64,000 bases of DNA, taken from contig OZ024887.1 of the NCBI GenBank assembly GCA_964017195.1, forward strand, positions 64,825,630 to 64,889,629. Direction: 5' to 3'. The stretch comes from Siderastrea radians (lineage: Eukaryota > Cnidaria > Anthozoa > Scleractinia > Rhizangiidae). Under the pieces are notes generated by a model, which saw only the letters and a program-made list of their open reading frames with translations, made no database searches and had not been told where the DNA came from. Of the stretch, positions 33,490 through 45,144 are shown one piece after another (position 1 is the first letter of the stretch; the number at the start of each line of letters is the position of its first letter). The translations under genes and the position numbers were made by a program.

Positions 33490-34536
33490 AACGGAATCCG
33501 GCATAAGACAAACAATATCAATAGATGTCACAACACATCATACCTGGTACAGTTCCACAACGCTGGAACGAAAAAAGAGTCTGTCCCTGGTAACAACTAC
33601 TTTCCCAAGATTGAGAAGTTCACAACTGAACATTACGAGGAAGGGGAGAACTACAGGGAGTTTTTTAAAGTTTTCTTGTCGAGAAAAGGTAGGAGCCAAT
33701 TGTTCTTGTTGTAAAGAATGGACTGGACCACTCATAGATAGATGTCCGAAGCCTTTTCCTGACCATTCCTGTCTTCCCAAGTACCATTACCTACCGTACA
33801 ACAACACTCCAAGGGAGGGCCGTAATCCAGACAATTGGCAGCCCAGAGTTCAGTTGAAGAAGGAGCGTAGCAGTGGCAGGCTAGTTTTGTCAGATTCAGA
33901 AAGTGTAGCAGCATTTTCTGACAAGTTTATTGTTAAGCCAAAGTTTGTTGTTGAACACCTTAAGCATCTTGAGGGGGTAGATTTCAAAAAGAAGAAGAGG
34001 GCAGAGGAGAGGGCCAAGGAAAGCCAGAAGGCGAGGGAGAAAAATTATGAGGATTATGCTTCGAAAGATTTTATGCAAAGATCCGACAAAATTACAAAAG
34101 CTTCGGGTGCCAGAGCTTAACAAATACCTCAAGCACCATATGCATAGACTAGGCAAGCATCTGAAGAGCACCAAACATGACAAGGTTAAGGTAATTGCCA
34201 GACACTGGCTTCTCCAAATCAATCCTGAAAGAACTGATCTGCTACAAACAAGATTGAGAGAAAAAGACAGCTGAAAATGAATCTTTGCTAGACATTGATA
34301 ACGATGATAGTGATGAAGACGACAACAGTGGAAGCGAAAGCAGCAGTGAAAGAGACGAATCGAATGATGACATTCTTGCCTTCATCGATGACGATGAAGA
34401 AGTTGCCTTCATCGATGACGAAGAAGTTGAGAGCCCCGCCACAACACGTTCGGGAAGAGCCATAACCAGAAGATCAGAAATTGATTTTTCTTTTTCTTTT
34501 GACTCTTCAACGAATTCAAAGTTTATAGCGAGCTGA
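33490..34536 (+). pseudogene. Unknown Cys-rich and SAP-like protein of the TAA-flanked element
   Basis: The coding signal runs through three frames. Upstream of about 33686 one frame reads YFPKIEKFTTEHYEEGENY. A shift then gives a cysteine cluster, CSCCKEWTGPLIDRC. A Lys/Glu-rich helix follows, and a shift near 34085 gives LRVPELNKYLKHHMHRLGK, which resembles a SAP-type DNA-binding helix pair. An acidic tail with TRSGRAITRR ends at 34536. No transposase triad is visible. Introns could explain one of the shifts, but simple decay is likelier. Confidence 0.45.
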
Positions 34537-35878
34537 CACATTTCTCTTTTGCTGCCTTAGTACAGTTAAAAGTGGCAAATGCAACTGTAGTATTAATTGT
34601 AATATATTGATATTGTCAAAAAGATGGTTTTGTTAACTGTACAGTATGCATAGCTGGCTTAATTGACTTTTCTTTTTCCGTTTTTTTTTTGGGGGGGGTC
34701 ACCCCAAAAAATTTACCCTTATTGGGGGGGGGGCATGGGAAAAAATTTATTGACTGAGGGCGGGCCATGCAACTTCTTAATGACAGTTCAAAAATCCCAC
34801 CAGCCCCCCCCCCTACCTCGTAAAAAATGAACGGTCCCTAAAAACTTCCTGTTCCCGGAGTAAGCACGGATTACACGTCTGCTCATCAAGCCCGTTTCCT
34901 CCTTGTACCTTTCTTTCAAAGAGCTACGATCACCAATACTTTCCTGTGTTGCTGTTTATTAAACGGTAAAAAGTAGTTCTGTGACGCGAATGAAATGCCC
35001 ACTGAGCCGATGCAGTACTAAACCGCCTTTCCTGTGGTGGAAAATTACAATGCTATAAAAGGTATCCGTTACTGACCATTCAAATAAAAGCCCCTGAGCC
35101 ATTTCCAACAGATGTCATGGAGTTTGTTTGTTTGTTTTTATGCAGGGAAATGGCATTGCATGAAATGTTTACTCTGTACTCTTACTTTAGCTAGTAAAGA
35201 ACATTAAATCTCAAAAACATCTGAAAACTGCAATTAGTTTTTGCCAATCGTTTCTATTTTCACACAGACACAAAAAAAAATTTTCGAGATTATCATTCTT
35301 TATATCTAATACAGCCCTTAAAAAGACAATTAGAACACATCGATAGGACCCTTAAGATAAACGCAAACTAACTGAAACCCTCGCGTTCTGTCACTGTAAG
35401 GAATTAAGGTTATGAGCTCTGGACTTTTTGCTCTATGTATAGTTGAGTTCAACGAAATCAAAATGAAAACCTGTACCCAAAAATTTTAGCCATGCAATCG
35501 TCCAGTCTAACTAATTAGCTTTTCATGAAATCCCAAGTGTGACTATTCAGATAAAAGCTACTTAGAAGCACATTCCTTTGTGGTTTTACTTTTGAGTATG
35601 TGGACGAAATCCTGAAGTGTGACCATTCAAATAGCGCAAAGAAGGACAAAATGTTGTAAAAATAAACGAGCCACAATTGGCCCAAATTTATAAAACAGTA
35701 GTGATGTACATCTAGCAATCGCCGCCCTTGTCCTTACACTCAAACACGTCTTTCAAAAGATCATCATTCCGGCCTATTCCTTATTATTATTCCTTATCAA
35801 ATATCTAGCTAGTAGAGCTCTTAACAAAAAAAAAAAAAAGAAAGAAAACAATGAGAACAATTTCCATACGACTCTTAA

Positions 35879-36052
35879 ACCTTCAAGCCCCAATATTATA
35901 TTTGCTATGATTTCAGTTGGAAGAATTTGAATAAGCATCAAGACATTTCATCTTTGATGATCATTTTCTCGATTCTCATTAACGGTACGTTGGATCAAGT
36001 ACTGATATTGTTAGGAGAAATTAGGTGCTTATCACTATTGGGGCTGAAAGGG
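35879..36052. mobile_element. Small TTAA MITE in unit C
   Basis: TTAA (35875-35878) is followed by ACCTTCAAGCCCCAATA. Near the other end GCCCCAATA recurs inverted (TATTGGGGC), then CTGAAAGGG and TTAA (36053-36056). It is a relative of the element at 42611-42815. Confidence 0.65.
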
Positions 36053-36384
36053 TTAAGAGTTAAGATGAGCCAGTATTAAACTTTTGCCATTATTGTCACG
36101 TTCTTGTTACGTATCGACGTGAGCTCAGAACATTTGCAGTGCTAGTACAAAAAGTGTTTTTAAAAACTACAAAGCGAACTTAAATCGTGAATGATTCAGC
36201 ACAGGTGCTCAATAGGAAGTAAACACTTCGTAATAAAAATAAATTTTTACAGGTGAAGACAAAACAGGAAAATCGTCATCGCTATGTGCCTCGCCAGTCC
36301 AACACATCATTTCTTCCGTGAGATAAGTGACTGTTTCAAACTGCTTTTACGACAAAACACTACATAAGATACGCAGAGGATATG

Positions 36385-36512
36385 ATAAGGCAGCGCGAAG
36401 ATATGAGTTTTATTTTAATGGTAAAAACAATATTCTACGAACAAGAGCAGCGAGTAAGTAGAATATTGCTTTTTAACACGACAAATTAAATTCATATCTT
36501 CAGCCGCCGTGT
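36385..36512. repeat. Foldback repeat, unit C copy
   Basis: Same inverted structure as at 9225-9350: GCGAAGATATGAG against TCATATCTTCAGCCGC, with inner AATATTCTAC/GTAGAATATT. Absent from B, D and E. Confidence 0.6.
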
Positions 36513-37014
36513 AACTTACTTTTTATTATATAGAAAAGAGTGTTTTTGCACAAAAAAGTGTAAAAGCGAGAAATAACGTCATCGATATCCTAACTACTGA
36601 GGATATGGAAAATACGCCACTCATGGATGGTTTCCTCGATCTTGTTTCGTATACCATGACCTTTAAGAGTGGTCTATTTTTCACTAAAAACACTATTGTC
36701 TATATAATCAAAAACGCCAAAAAACCTATCGAGCAACTTCCATTCCAACTGGAGCAAAGTTAAGTCGTTGGAAAAGAAAAAAGCAGTCTAAAACTGATGC
36801 AACTTCATTTACTTCCTTCTATCCCTAACATGATCACCTAGAGGCAATGATATTGATACCAGCTGTTACAAGAAAATGCACTGTAATAAAACCACAAACA
36901 GACTTGTATCTAACGCCCATGTTTGACATCTAGATTCTACTGAGATATTTACAGCTAATGACGTAATTTCAGTCATGCCAGAATATAAAATCCGGGTAAG
37001 AAGTCGACTTGCCG

Positions 37015-37084
37015 TAAGATCTTTAAGGTCGAATACCGACAAGAGCTGTTTACAATCACCCTGAGAAGCACATTTAATATAAAG
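37015..37084 (+). pseudogene. Unit C exon 1, orphan 5' UTR exon
   Basis: It ends in AATATAAAG at the donor GTAAGTTTTCGC (37085). The intron continues parallel to unit A until about 40006, where the sequence jumps into the 3' half of a MITE that in unit D lies beyond the coding exon. Exon 2 is therefore deleted and this copy cannot encode the cytokine. Confidence 0.65.
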
Positions 37085-38379
37085 GTAAGTTTTCGCTAAC
37101 AACATGTCAGTGTAATATTTAGGGATGGGGAAAAAGTTAATACGGTATGCAGTGATCACCTAGAAGAACTTGTTGAAAACTGTCAATGTGCCATGCATGT
37201 GTCAAGTTCCATTTACATTGAAGCGCTATTGTTCGTTCATGCACTCGGTCCCTTTTTTGCGTTTTCTATTTTGTTTTCTTTTTTTTCGGAGAAGTATAGC
37301 TGATCGTCTCGGATAGCCATTCGTTTTCAAGCGCAAAAAGATTTATTTTGCTCACAGACTTTACCCATTTTTAAACGCTTCCGTCTGGGAAATAAGACGC
37401 GATTGATTCTTTTAATGCTGTGTCTGTTGTTGACATCTGCCAACATGACATATTCAGTTTTTGTCGTGTGAGGTTATAAAAAAATCTAATTTTTTAACAG
37501 AAATGTTCCTCAGCTCTAAACAAATCTTACATCTGGCATGGTGAAGTTTCCTTGTTAAAAAAAAGGAAAAAAACAGGCCGCATATTTTTAGGAAGGTTAA
37601 TTTCTGCAATACCGGCCGTATCAATGTTTGGTTGTTCCAAACAGACTGTAAAACTGGATACAAAATCGAATTTTTGAAACGCTTCTTCATTGATTACTTT
37701 TGCTTAAATAACTGTCTGTCATTTTACATACTTCTCATGCCAGGCAGTTTATAATGCGCCTGAATACGCGGCCAGTTTATTACGAGAAAAATTGAAGTTC
37801 ACTATTCTCTACAATCCGAGACTCCAGATGTCATTCAGCATTGTCTCAGAGTAACTATATGATTTGAGTGTTTGTTTATTTTTTGTGAAATGAAGACAAA
37901 TAATGCTTTTATCAAGAAAGAAATTTAAAAAAGTTTAAGATGCTAAAACTCCACACGCGCGAGCCACCTGAGTTAAGCTGTTATCCACCAAAATGTACGC
38001 ATAAAAGAAACACACGTTCTGCGCATCTTTTGTGAGTTGGCTTTGATGCGTAAAATTGAAATTACTTTTCTGACAGCCGAATTTTTAATGTTGCAACCAC
38101 AGAAATGTCTATACGTTGAAGGCGTTTACTCATCATTTTTTACAGTTTAGAACGCCATGTTTGTTGCTGGGCAAACATGGCGAATATCGCCCAATATCGC
38201 CGAACACAGTGCACCCCCGTTTTCCCGGCTATGTCGAATAATCCTGGTTACCTCGAATCCCCCGCTTTTTCAGCTCGAACTGAAACATGTTTCCATAACA
38301 TTTGCTTCGTCTTCTTCTTTCATTTACTGTTGCCTCTCTGGAACCCAGTTTACCGATTCTTCCCCCCCCCCCCCCTTCC

Positions 38380-38815
38380 ATGTCGAACAACGCGTGACAA
38401 CAATAAACGGTTTCCCTCGGAGGGGCACAAGCATGGCCGCCGGAAATCAACGAAAACATCTGGTGTTCACTTCTGCTCTTCCACCATTTACTTTTCTCTC
38501 GTGAACTACTATACAACCACACTAATTTATCTCCTAATGCTTTAACTGTCCAAACTGCTAAAAATCACAAGGGGAGTCCTTTTTTTGCACAGAAGAAAGC
38601 TTTGTCATGGACGCTGTGCTGGTGTCACGTAGGGTGAAAAGCCAGATATTTAAAATTCTGTATTTTCAAAACGAAAGACGCTACCGAGCTGAAAACTTGT
38701 GAAAAGGTATATTTTTAAGTCATGTTCAACCTGGTGGGGATATAAAATCTGAAGACCTCGCGATTTATGATTTTGGAATTTTATGACGTCACGTGAAAAC
38801 CAGCAATTAGAGTGA
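38380..38815. repeat. Unit C-specific insertion in the intron
   Basis: Similarity to unit A breaks at a poly-C run (38364-38378) and resumes at AGAGTGAATTCGTATAACCC (38811; 12704 in A). The intervening ~430 bp contains TATGACGTCACGTGA and no ORF of interest. It is probably another transposon, but I could not define ends. Confidence 0.45.
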
Positions 38816-40006
38816 ATTCGTATAACCCATTTCTTATATGCTGATGAGAATCACTAAATGCTAGTGAGAAGAATAATTAAGGAACTGAGCACGCACAACT
38901 GAAACCATTGCTTCAAATTCCTAACTGTGAACATGTGAAAATAACAAGCCTTAAAAGACCTCTTAAAATGAGCTATTCTTTTCTTCCACTGTTTGCATAC
39001 CAGCGTGAGAAAGTACCGGCACGAGTGTTTCTATGCCACAGGCGTCACAAAGTCAGCTTTTTAATTTAACGCAGGGCTGCATGTGGGTTACGCGAGAGAG
39101 GCTTTGAAAGAGAAATTTACTTCACTATTGCATGTTCAAAATGTCGAAATTCGTGTGATACAGGTACATGTAAAGCGAGCTGCCTTGTGGTGTTTGTAGC
39201 ATCCTTTTTGAAATGCCATTCGTCTTCACCTGAAACCTAGTGTATCCCTTTATCCTCTCTCGGTACCAAGTATTATTTTTCTGCAGTCTGATACTCCGTA
39301 TCTTTTTTAAAATGCTTATTTTCTTTGGCGTATGCTGAACACAGGTACGCACAGGAAACGCATTTCAATCGTGAATCGCTCGTGCGTACCCAAACCGGTC
39401 ATTAGAATATTATGCGCCTCATTGGCATATAGGAAACGGGTTATACGAATTCACTCTATTGTATTTCAATAAACGTCATACTCAGGAGTCATACTGTTGA
39501 TGGGGGATTAAAGCTACTGTATTCTTGAATTAAACATGAACTTTCAACTCAGCAAACAAGGCGATAATTGTAGTCTATAATGTATGAGACTTTCATATTT
39601 TCGATCTGTTGATTTGAATGAGTCTTTTACTCCGCCGGAATTACTTTTGGGCGGTGGCCGAGCAACTAGGAGGTCTAACAGCTTAAAACCTGTAGCATTC
39701 TTATTCAGATCAAGAGCTTATGGACTCCTGTTTAGACCAAAAAAGGTATAATTATTCAGTCAAAATCCCAGCTTCCAAGCCAAAATGGCTACCTATAAAC
39801 ACCCAGGCGTTGCTCTTTTGTAGAACGTGGTGCACGTGGAGTTGCGGGACAGTTGAGGAGAATATACGATTCGTCTTCTTCCCATCAAGCCCCGCGCTCC
39901 TGTTCTCCCCGTCAATGAAAGACAAAGGAGCCTGGAGACGAGGTACGCCAAAACAGCAAAAAGCTATGAGCTATACCAGGCTTCTGTCAATCCCTGTACA
40001 CTCAAA

Positions 40007-40436
40007 TCACGGCTCTAAGTTACTCACGCGAATAACTCACTAAGTGAGCCGCCTGTTTGCAGGCTTTCCTCTTAAGCCCTGTCCTTACTGATGCGTTTTC
40101 CTTTGAAGACGCATAATTTTTGATTACCTTAGTTTTCAGCTGTCTGTCGAACATTGATAGTTTTAATGTAGACGAGAACGCATCACAGTGCACAGTGTAC
40201 GTGTCCGTTTTCTGTCAACTTAGTGCGGACAGGGGAACATAACGTTTTTTAGTGTGGACGATAAGGGTATGCGCCAAAAAAAAACGCACGATTTCCAATT
40301 GGTGTTTTAATCAGTTTCACATGATATGATACTAAACTGAAATCTTGGTTGAATATCTAAAAAAAACGACTCTGAAAGTCGAAAATAATTTCACGGAAAA
40401 TGAATTTTAAAACCTTCGACCACCTGATGTAAAGAC
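40007..40436. repeat. Half of the GAGTAACTT MITE and shared flank
   Basis: ATCACGGCTCTAAGTTACTC and CACTAAGTGAGCC, then CTGTTTGCAGGC, match the right arm of the MITE at 45911-46123. The following 200 bp match 46124-46345. Only the right arm remains, which fixes the deletion junction of unit C at 40006/40007. Confidence 0.65.
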
Positions 40437-42138
40437 AGAGTTTCCCTAAAATCTTCCTGTTCCCGGAGTTAGCACGGATTACACGTCACCAAGCCAGTTT
40501 CCTCCTTTTACCTTTCTTTCCTGTGTTACTGTTTATTACACAGTAAAAAATAGTTATGAGGCGTGAATGAAATGCCCACTGTGCTGGATCATCGAGCAGT
40601 ACTAAGCCTTTCCTGTGGTGGAAATTACAATGCTATAAAAGGCATCCGTTACTGACCATTCAAATGAAAGCCCCTGAGCCACATCCGAAAGATGCCATGC
40701 GGTTTGTTTGTTCGGTTTTTATGCACAGAAGTAGCATTGTATGGAATGTTTATTTTTGCACTCTCTCTAATAGCTTGTGAAGAGGATTAGTTTTTAATAA
40801 TCGTGCTTACTTTCACACACAACAGTAAATTTTTCGAGAGATTATCATTCCTTATTCCTTATGATATCTCTAAAAAAGCCCTTAAAAAAGCAATTAGAAC
40901 ACCTCGATACGACCCTTCAGATAAACATCAATTGAACCCATCACTATGATATCGCGTTCTGGCACTATAAGGAATTTAGCTTATGAGTTTTGAACACTTT
41001 GCGATCTTTACAGATGTACAATTCAACACATTCAAAATGAAAACCCGTTCCCTCCTGAAACAAACTTTTTGGCCATGCAATCGGCCATGCAATTATAGTC
41101 TAACTATAATTAGCTTTTCATGAAATCCTAAGTGTGACTAATCAAATAAAAGCTACTTAGAACTGCGCATTTCATGATAATTTTAATTTTTGAGTCCGCG
41201 AAAGAAATCCTGAAATGTGACCATTCAAATAGCGCAAAGATGGACAAAATGTTGTAAAATTGTAACACCATGAACGAACCAGGATTACTGAAATCCTCAC
41301 AACAGTGAGTCATGCACATCTAGTTTTTATGTCCTTTTAGCAATCACGCTTGCCCTTACACACAGACACATTTTTCAAAAGATCATCGATCCGTATCAAA
41401 TCTCTAAGAAAGCTCTTAAAAAAACATGTTCCTTTTCTGTATCGACATCAGATCGGAAAATTTGCAGTGTTAAGTTAGTACAAAAAGCGTTTTCAAAACG
41501 TTCAAAGCAAACTTCAATCGTCAATGGTTTAGCACAAATGCTCAACAGGAACTAAACCACCTTGCAATAAAAATAGAAATTTACAGGTGAAGACAAAAAC
41601 GGAAGATCTAGCCTGAGAAAACAGCCGACGTTTCGGGAGGTCGCTACTTGAGCCCTCGCGAAACGTCGGCTGTTTTCTCAGGCTACGGAAGATCGTCATC
41701 GCTACTTGTCTCGCCAGTCCAACATTCCATTTCTTCCCTGAAACGAGTGATTGCTTCAAACTGCTCTTATCACACGACCCTAAAGAAGATTAAAAAAAAA
41801 AAGTTTTAAAAAAAGCCTATCAAGCTAACCACCATTCCAACTGGAATGCAGAATTAAGTCGTCGAGAAAGAAAAAAAGCTGTTTAAATTGATCCAATTTC
41901 ATGTTTCCTTCCATCGCTAACAAAATTAACCGCCTGCAGGCAATGGTTTTTTTCTGACAGTTACAAAAGAATGCACCGTAATAAAACCACAAAGTTAACC
42001 GACTTGCGTTAAAACGCCCATGTTTGGAGATATGTCCATAAGTACATGTTTGACATCTAGATTCCAACGAGATATTTACAGCTAATGACATAATTTCCGC
42101 TACTTGCCAGAATATAGGGGTAAGAAATTTACTTGGAT
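40437..42138 (+). promoter_or_regulatory. IL-17-like unit D upstream region with shortened TATA box
   Basis: It contains the distal CTTCCTGTTCCCGGAG and GCTATAAAAGG blocks and the proximal GACATAATTTCCGCTACTTGCC block. The core reads AATATAGGGGTAAG (42111 onward), where B and E read AATATAAAATAGGGGTAAG: five bases are lost from the TATA box, leaving TATAGGGG. This is the unit with an intact, compact gene, so its core promoter may be weakened or TATA-independent. A 77-bp MITE interrupts the upstream part. Confidence 0.6.
41609..41685. mobile_element. 77-bp palindromic MITE with 9-bp duplication
   Basis: TAGCCTGAGAAAACAGCC and its complement form nearly the whole element, a 77-bp hairpin. CGGAAGATC at 41600-41608 and 41686-41694 is a perfect 9-bp target duplication. 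Units B (30617) and E have the empty site. It is a minimal member of the family at 43988-44300 and probably mobilised by a Mutator-like transposase. Confidence 0.9.
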
Positions 42139-42139
42139 A

Positions 42140-42207
42140 AGATCATTTAGGTCGAACGCCGACAAGAGCTGTCTGCAATCATCCTGAGAAGAACATTGAA
42201 TCTAAAG
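42140..42207 (+). other. Unit D exon 1, 5' UTR of IL-17-like gene
   Basis: Predicted non-coding exon ending in GAATCTAAAG with donor GTAAGTTTTT (42208). The intron of 2,935 bp ends at CCATAG (45142). The start position is inferred from the paralogues. Confidence 0.55.
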
Positions 42208-42610
42208 GTAAGTTTTTGCTGACAAAACGTCATTTTAATATTTAGGGATGGTGAAAAATGTAAAAAAGAACGAAAACAACGTGGCATGTATGTGTCAAGT
42301 TTCATTTGCGTTGAAGCACTAAGGATTTGGCCATTGTACTTTCATTGCATTATTTGTTTTCTTTTTTTTTTTTTTTTTTTGAGTGGTATAGCTGATCGTC
42401 TCGGATAACCAATCATTTTCAAGCGCAAAAAGATTTAATTTTGCCACAGACTTCGCCCATTTTTAAACGCTTTGGTTCGAGAAATAAGAACTACATAGAG
42501 TATTAAGCTTAAGGCGATTTATTTTTTAATGCTGTACTGTCTGTTCTTGTCATCTGCCAACTTGACGTATTCAGTTTTCACTGTGACGTTGCAACTTTCT
42601 TATCTTTTAA

Positions 42611-42815
42611 CTCTTTACGCCCCAACATCATTAAACAAATTCTCCTTACTGGTCTCCATAGATTTTGTTGATTACTAATTGAGAGAACCTGTTTAAACAT
42701 CAAGACAATTCATGTTTGGTGATCATTTGCCAAATTCTCATGATCTGTATGTGTTATAATCCATTGATATGATGAGGAGAAATTTGGTGCTGATCACTAT
42801 TGGGTCTCAAAGGGT
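42611..42815. mobile_element. TTAA MITE in the unit D intron
   Basis: TTAA (42607-42610), then CTCTTTACGCCCCAACATC. The far end reads TATTGGGTCTCAAAGGG followed by TTAA (42816-42819). Unit B shows the empty site TTTTTAACGGAAAGG. The element is a 205-bp relative of 35879-36052. Confidence 0.85.
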
Positions 42816-43987
42816 TAACGGAAAGGTGCTCAGTTATAAACAAATCTTACATCTGCCATGGTGAAGTTTCCTCGTGAAAAAAGACAGGAAATGTTTCGGA
42901 AGATTTTAATCTTCCAAAATTAAAATTTCTGCAATACCATGCAGTATCACAATGTTTGCTTGTTCTAAACAAGCTGTAAAACTGGATATAACATCACTGT
43001 TCATTGATCACAGACACTTTTGCTTAAATAGTACTGTCTGTCATACTACATACAGCGATTTTTATGTCAGACGGTTTATAATGCGCCCGAATTCGCGGAC
43101 AGTTTATTACGAGAAAAATTGTAGTTCATTATTCTCGACACTCCGAGACTCAGAATGTCATGCAGTTTAGTCGTAACTATTTGATTTGAATGTTTGTTTA
43201 TTTTTTGTGAAATTAAGACTAGCAATGCTTTTATGGAGAAAGGAATTCTAAAAGTTTTTAATGATAAACGCCTGAATGCCCGAGCAACCTTGAATTAAGT
43301 TGCCCCCCACCAAAATGTACGTCACTACCCGACAACGACTTTTTATAGATAACAAAAAATCATGAATAACCCGCATAAAAGGAACACACGTTCTCCATCT
43401 TTTGTGATTTGGCCTTGATGCGTAAAATTGAAATAAATTTGCTGACAGCCGAGTTTAAAATATTGCAATTACAAAACTTCGTATTTGTGCGCTAATGTAA
43501 TATGAGCCGTTTACTGAGCATGTTTCTCGGTTTTGCACGCCAGGTTTGTTGCTAGGCAAACATGGCGAATACCGCCGAGTACAGTTAAAAACCGCTATCC
43601 CGGCCGTTATCTCGAATCCCCCGCTATCTCAACTCGAACTTAAACTAAACCCGTTTCCGTTACATTTGCTTGGTACTTTTCTGTCATTAACTTTTGGCTA
43701 TCTCGAGCTCGGTTATATCGAATTCTCTCTCCCGGCCCGTTCGAACAAAGCATGACAACAGGAAACAACGTTGCACAATTTAAAATTGTATGGTAAATTT
43801 TCTTTTTAAATTGGAATAAAAGAGACTTGACTCTTTTAAAATTGATGGCCAACATGATAGAATCATGCACTAGAGACAATTCTCAAACACCAATAATGTT
43901 TTATAAAGTTTTGTGTCAGTCTTGGTTCTTTAAACAAACAAATAAATAAAAAATTTGACACAACTTTCGCTATCTCCAACCTCTCCT

Positions 43988-44300
43988 AAGCCTAAGAAAA
44001 CAGCCCACGTTTCACGAGGTCGCCACTTGAGCCCTCGCAAAACGACGTCTGAGTAACGAGCACAGAAATTTCATACTGATGACGTGTCACTACCCAGATC
44101 TTGGTAGTGCCTCTGATTGGTTGAAAGAAGATTCCAACCAATCAGAAGGATTGAAAGAAAATTCCAACCAATCAGAAGTACTACCAAGATCTGGGTAGAG
44201 ACACGTCATCAGTATGGAATTTCTGCGCTCGTTACTAAGACGTCGTTTTGCGAGGGTTCAAGTGGCGACCTCGTGAAACGTCGGCTGTTTTCTCAGGCTA
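43988..44300. mobile_element. 313-bp palindromic MITE in the unit D intron
   Basis: It opens with AGCCTAAGAAAACAGCC and closes with GGCTGTTTTCTCAGGCTA. The arms are complementary almost to the centre, including AGATCTTGGTAGT/ACTACCAAGATCT. ACCTCTCCT (43979-43987) and ACCTCTGCT (44301-44309) form a 9-bp duplication with one change. Unit A has the empty site at about 12640. It is a long member of the family at 41609. Confidence 0.85.
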
Positions 44301-45144
44301 ACCTCTGCTATCTCGAACAATTTTTCGCTTCTCTTGAGCGTTCGAGAAAGCAAGGAATCTACTAAATTTCAATAAACGTCATACCGTTGAAGGGAGATTT
44401 AATTTGAAATTGGTACTGTATGTTTAAAATAAACATGAACTTTCCTGTCAACTCGAGCAAACAAGGCGATAATCGCTGTCTAAAATGTATAAGACTTTCA
44501 TATTTTCGATCTGTTAATTTGAATGAGTCTTTTACTCCGCCGGAATTACTTTCATGCGGTGGCCGAGCTACCAGGAGGTCCCACAGCCTAAAACCTGATG
44601 CATTCTTATTCAGATCAAGAGCCGCCTATTTAGACCCAAAACGGCATGAGTATTCAGACAAAACGACTTAAACCGTTCCCAACATTCAAGCCAAAATGGC
44701 TGCCTAGTCCCCAGGCGTTGGTCTTTCGTAGAACGCGGTGCGCGTCAAGTTGCGGGACAGTTGAGGAGAATATACAGTTCGTCTCTTTCCGGCCATAAAG
44801 CACCGCGCTCCTGTTCTCCCCATCAATGAAAGACAATGAAGCCTGGAGACGAGGTTGCCAAAACAGCAAAAAGCTATGTGCTATACCAGGCTTCTGTCAA
44901 TCCCTGTACACTCAAACTAGAATATAAACCTGATACCTTAATTCAAACCTGACCGGCTAAAAAATACTCTCTGAGGCCGTATACACCCGTATTATAAAGA
45001 AATATTACCCCTGCCCCCCCCCCCCCAAGAGGGGGTCGGGGAGGGGGTGGTTACGACCAGGTCGTGCGTTTTGTTTTGTTTTTGTTTTGTTTCGTTTTTT
45101 TTTTTAATTTGTATCAACAAATCTGTTTTCTCTGATCCATAGGA

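Larger units (their letters stand above)
31922..34838. mobile_element. TIR element with TAA duplication and two unknown genes
   Basis: GGGACCGTTCATTTTTTAC starts an inverted repeat of about 45 bp that continues through GAGGTAGG and GGTGGGATTT. Its complement ends at 34838. TAA flanks both sides (31919-31921 and 34839-34841), as in PIF/Harbinger elements. Inside are two divergently transcribed protein remnants on opposite strands, neither with DDE-transposase features. G- and C-runs adjoin the termini. Similarity to unit C upstream sequence begins at the right flank. Confidence 0.8.
34842..37014 (+). promoter_or_regulatory. IL-17-like unit C upstream region and TATA promoter
   Basis: It begins with CTTCCTGTTCCCGGAG, shared with D (40457) and E (57199). 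A second conserved TATA-like site, GCTATAAAAGG at about 35054, also occurs in D (40632) and E (57391). The proximal promoter has GACGTAATTTCAG and TATAAAAT from 36984. The sequence is closest to unit A: AATCCGGGTAAGAAGTCGAC, versus AATAGGGGTAAGAAATTGAC in B and E. A small MITE (35879-36052) sits in the middle. Confidence 0.6.

Noticed and set aside
42952..43170. Open frame in the unit D intron
   Set aside because: Intronic by paralogy, short, and not open in the other units.
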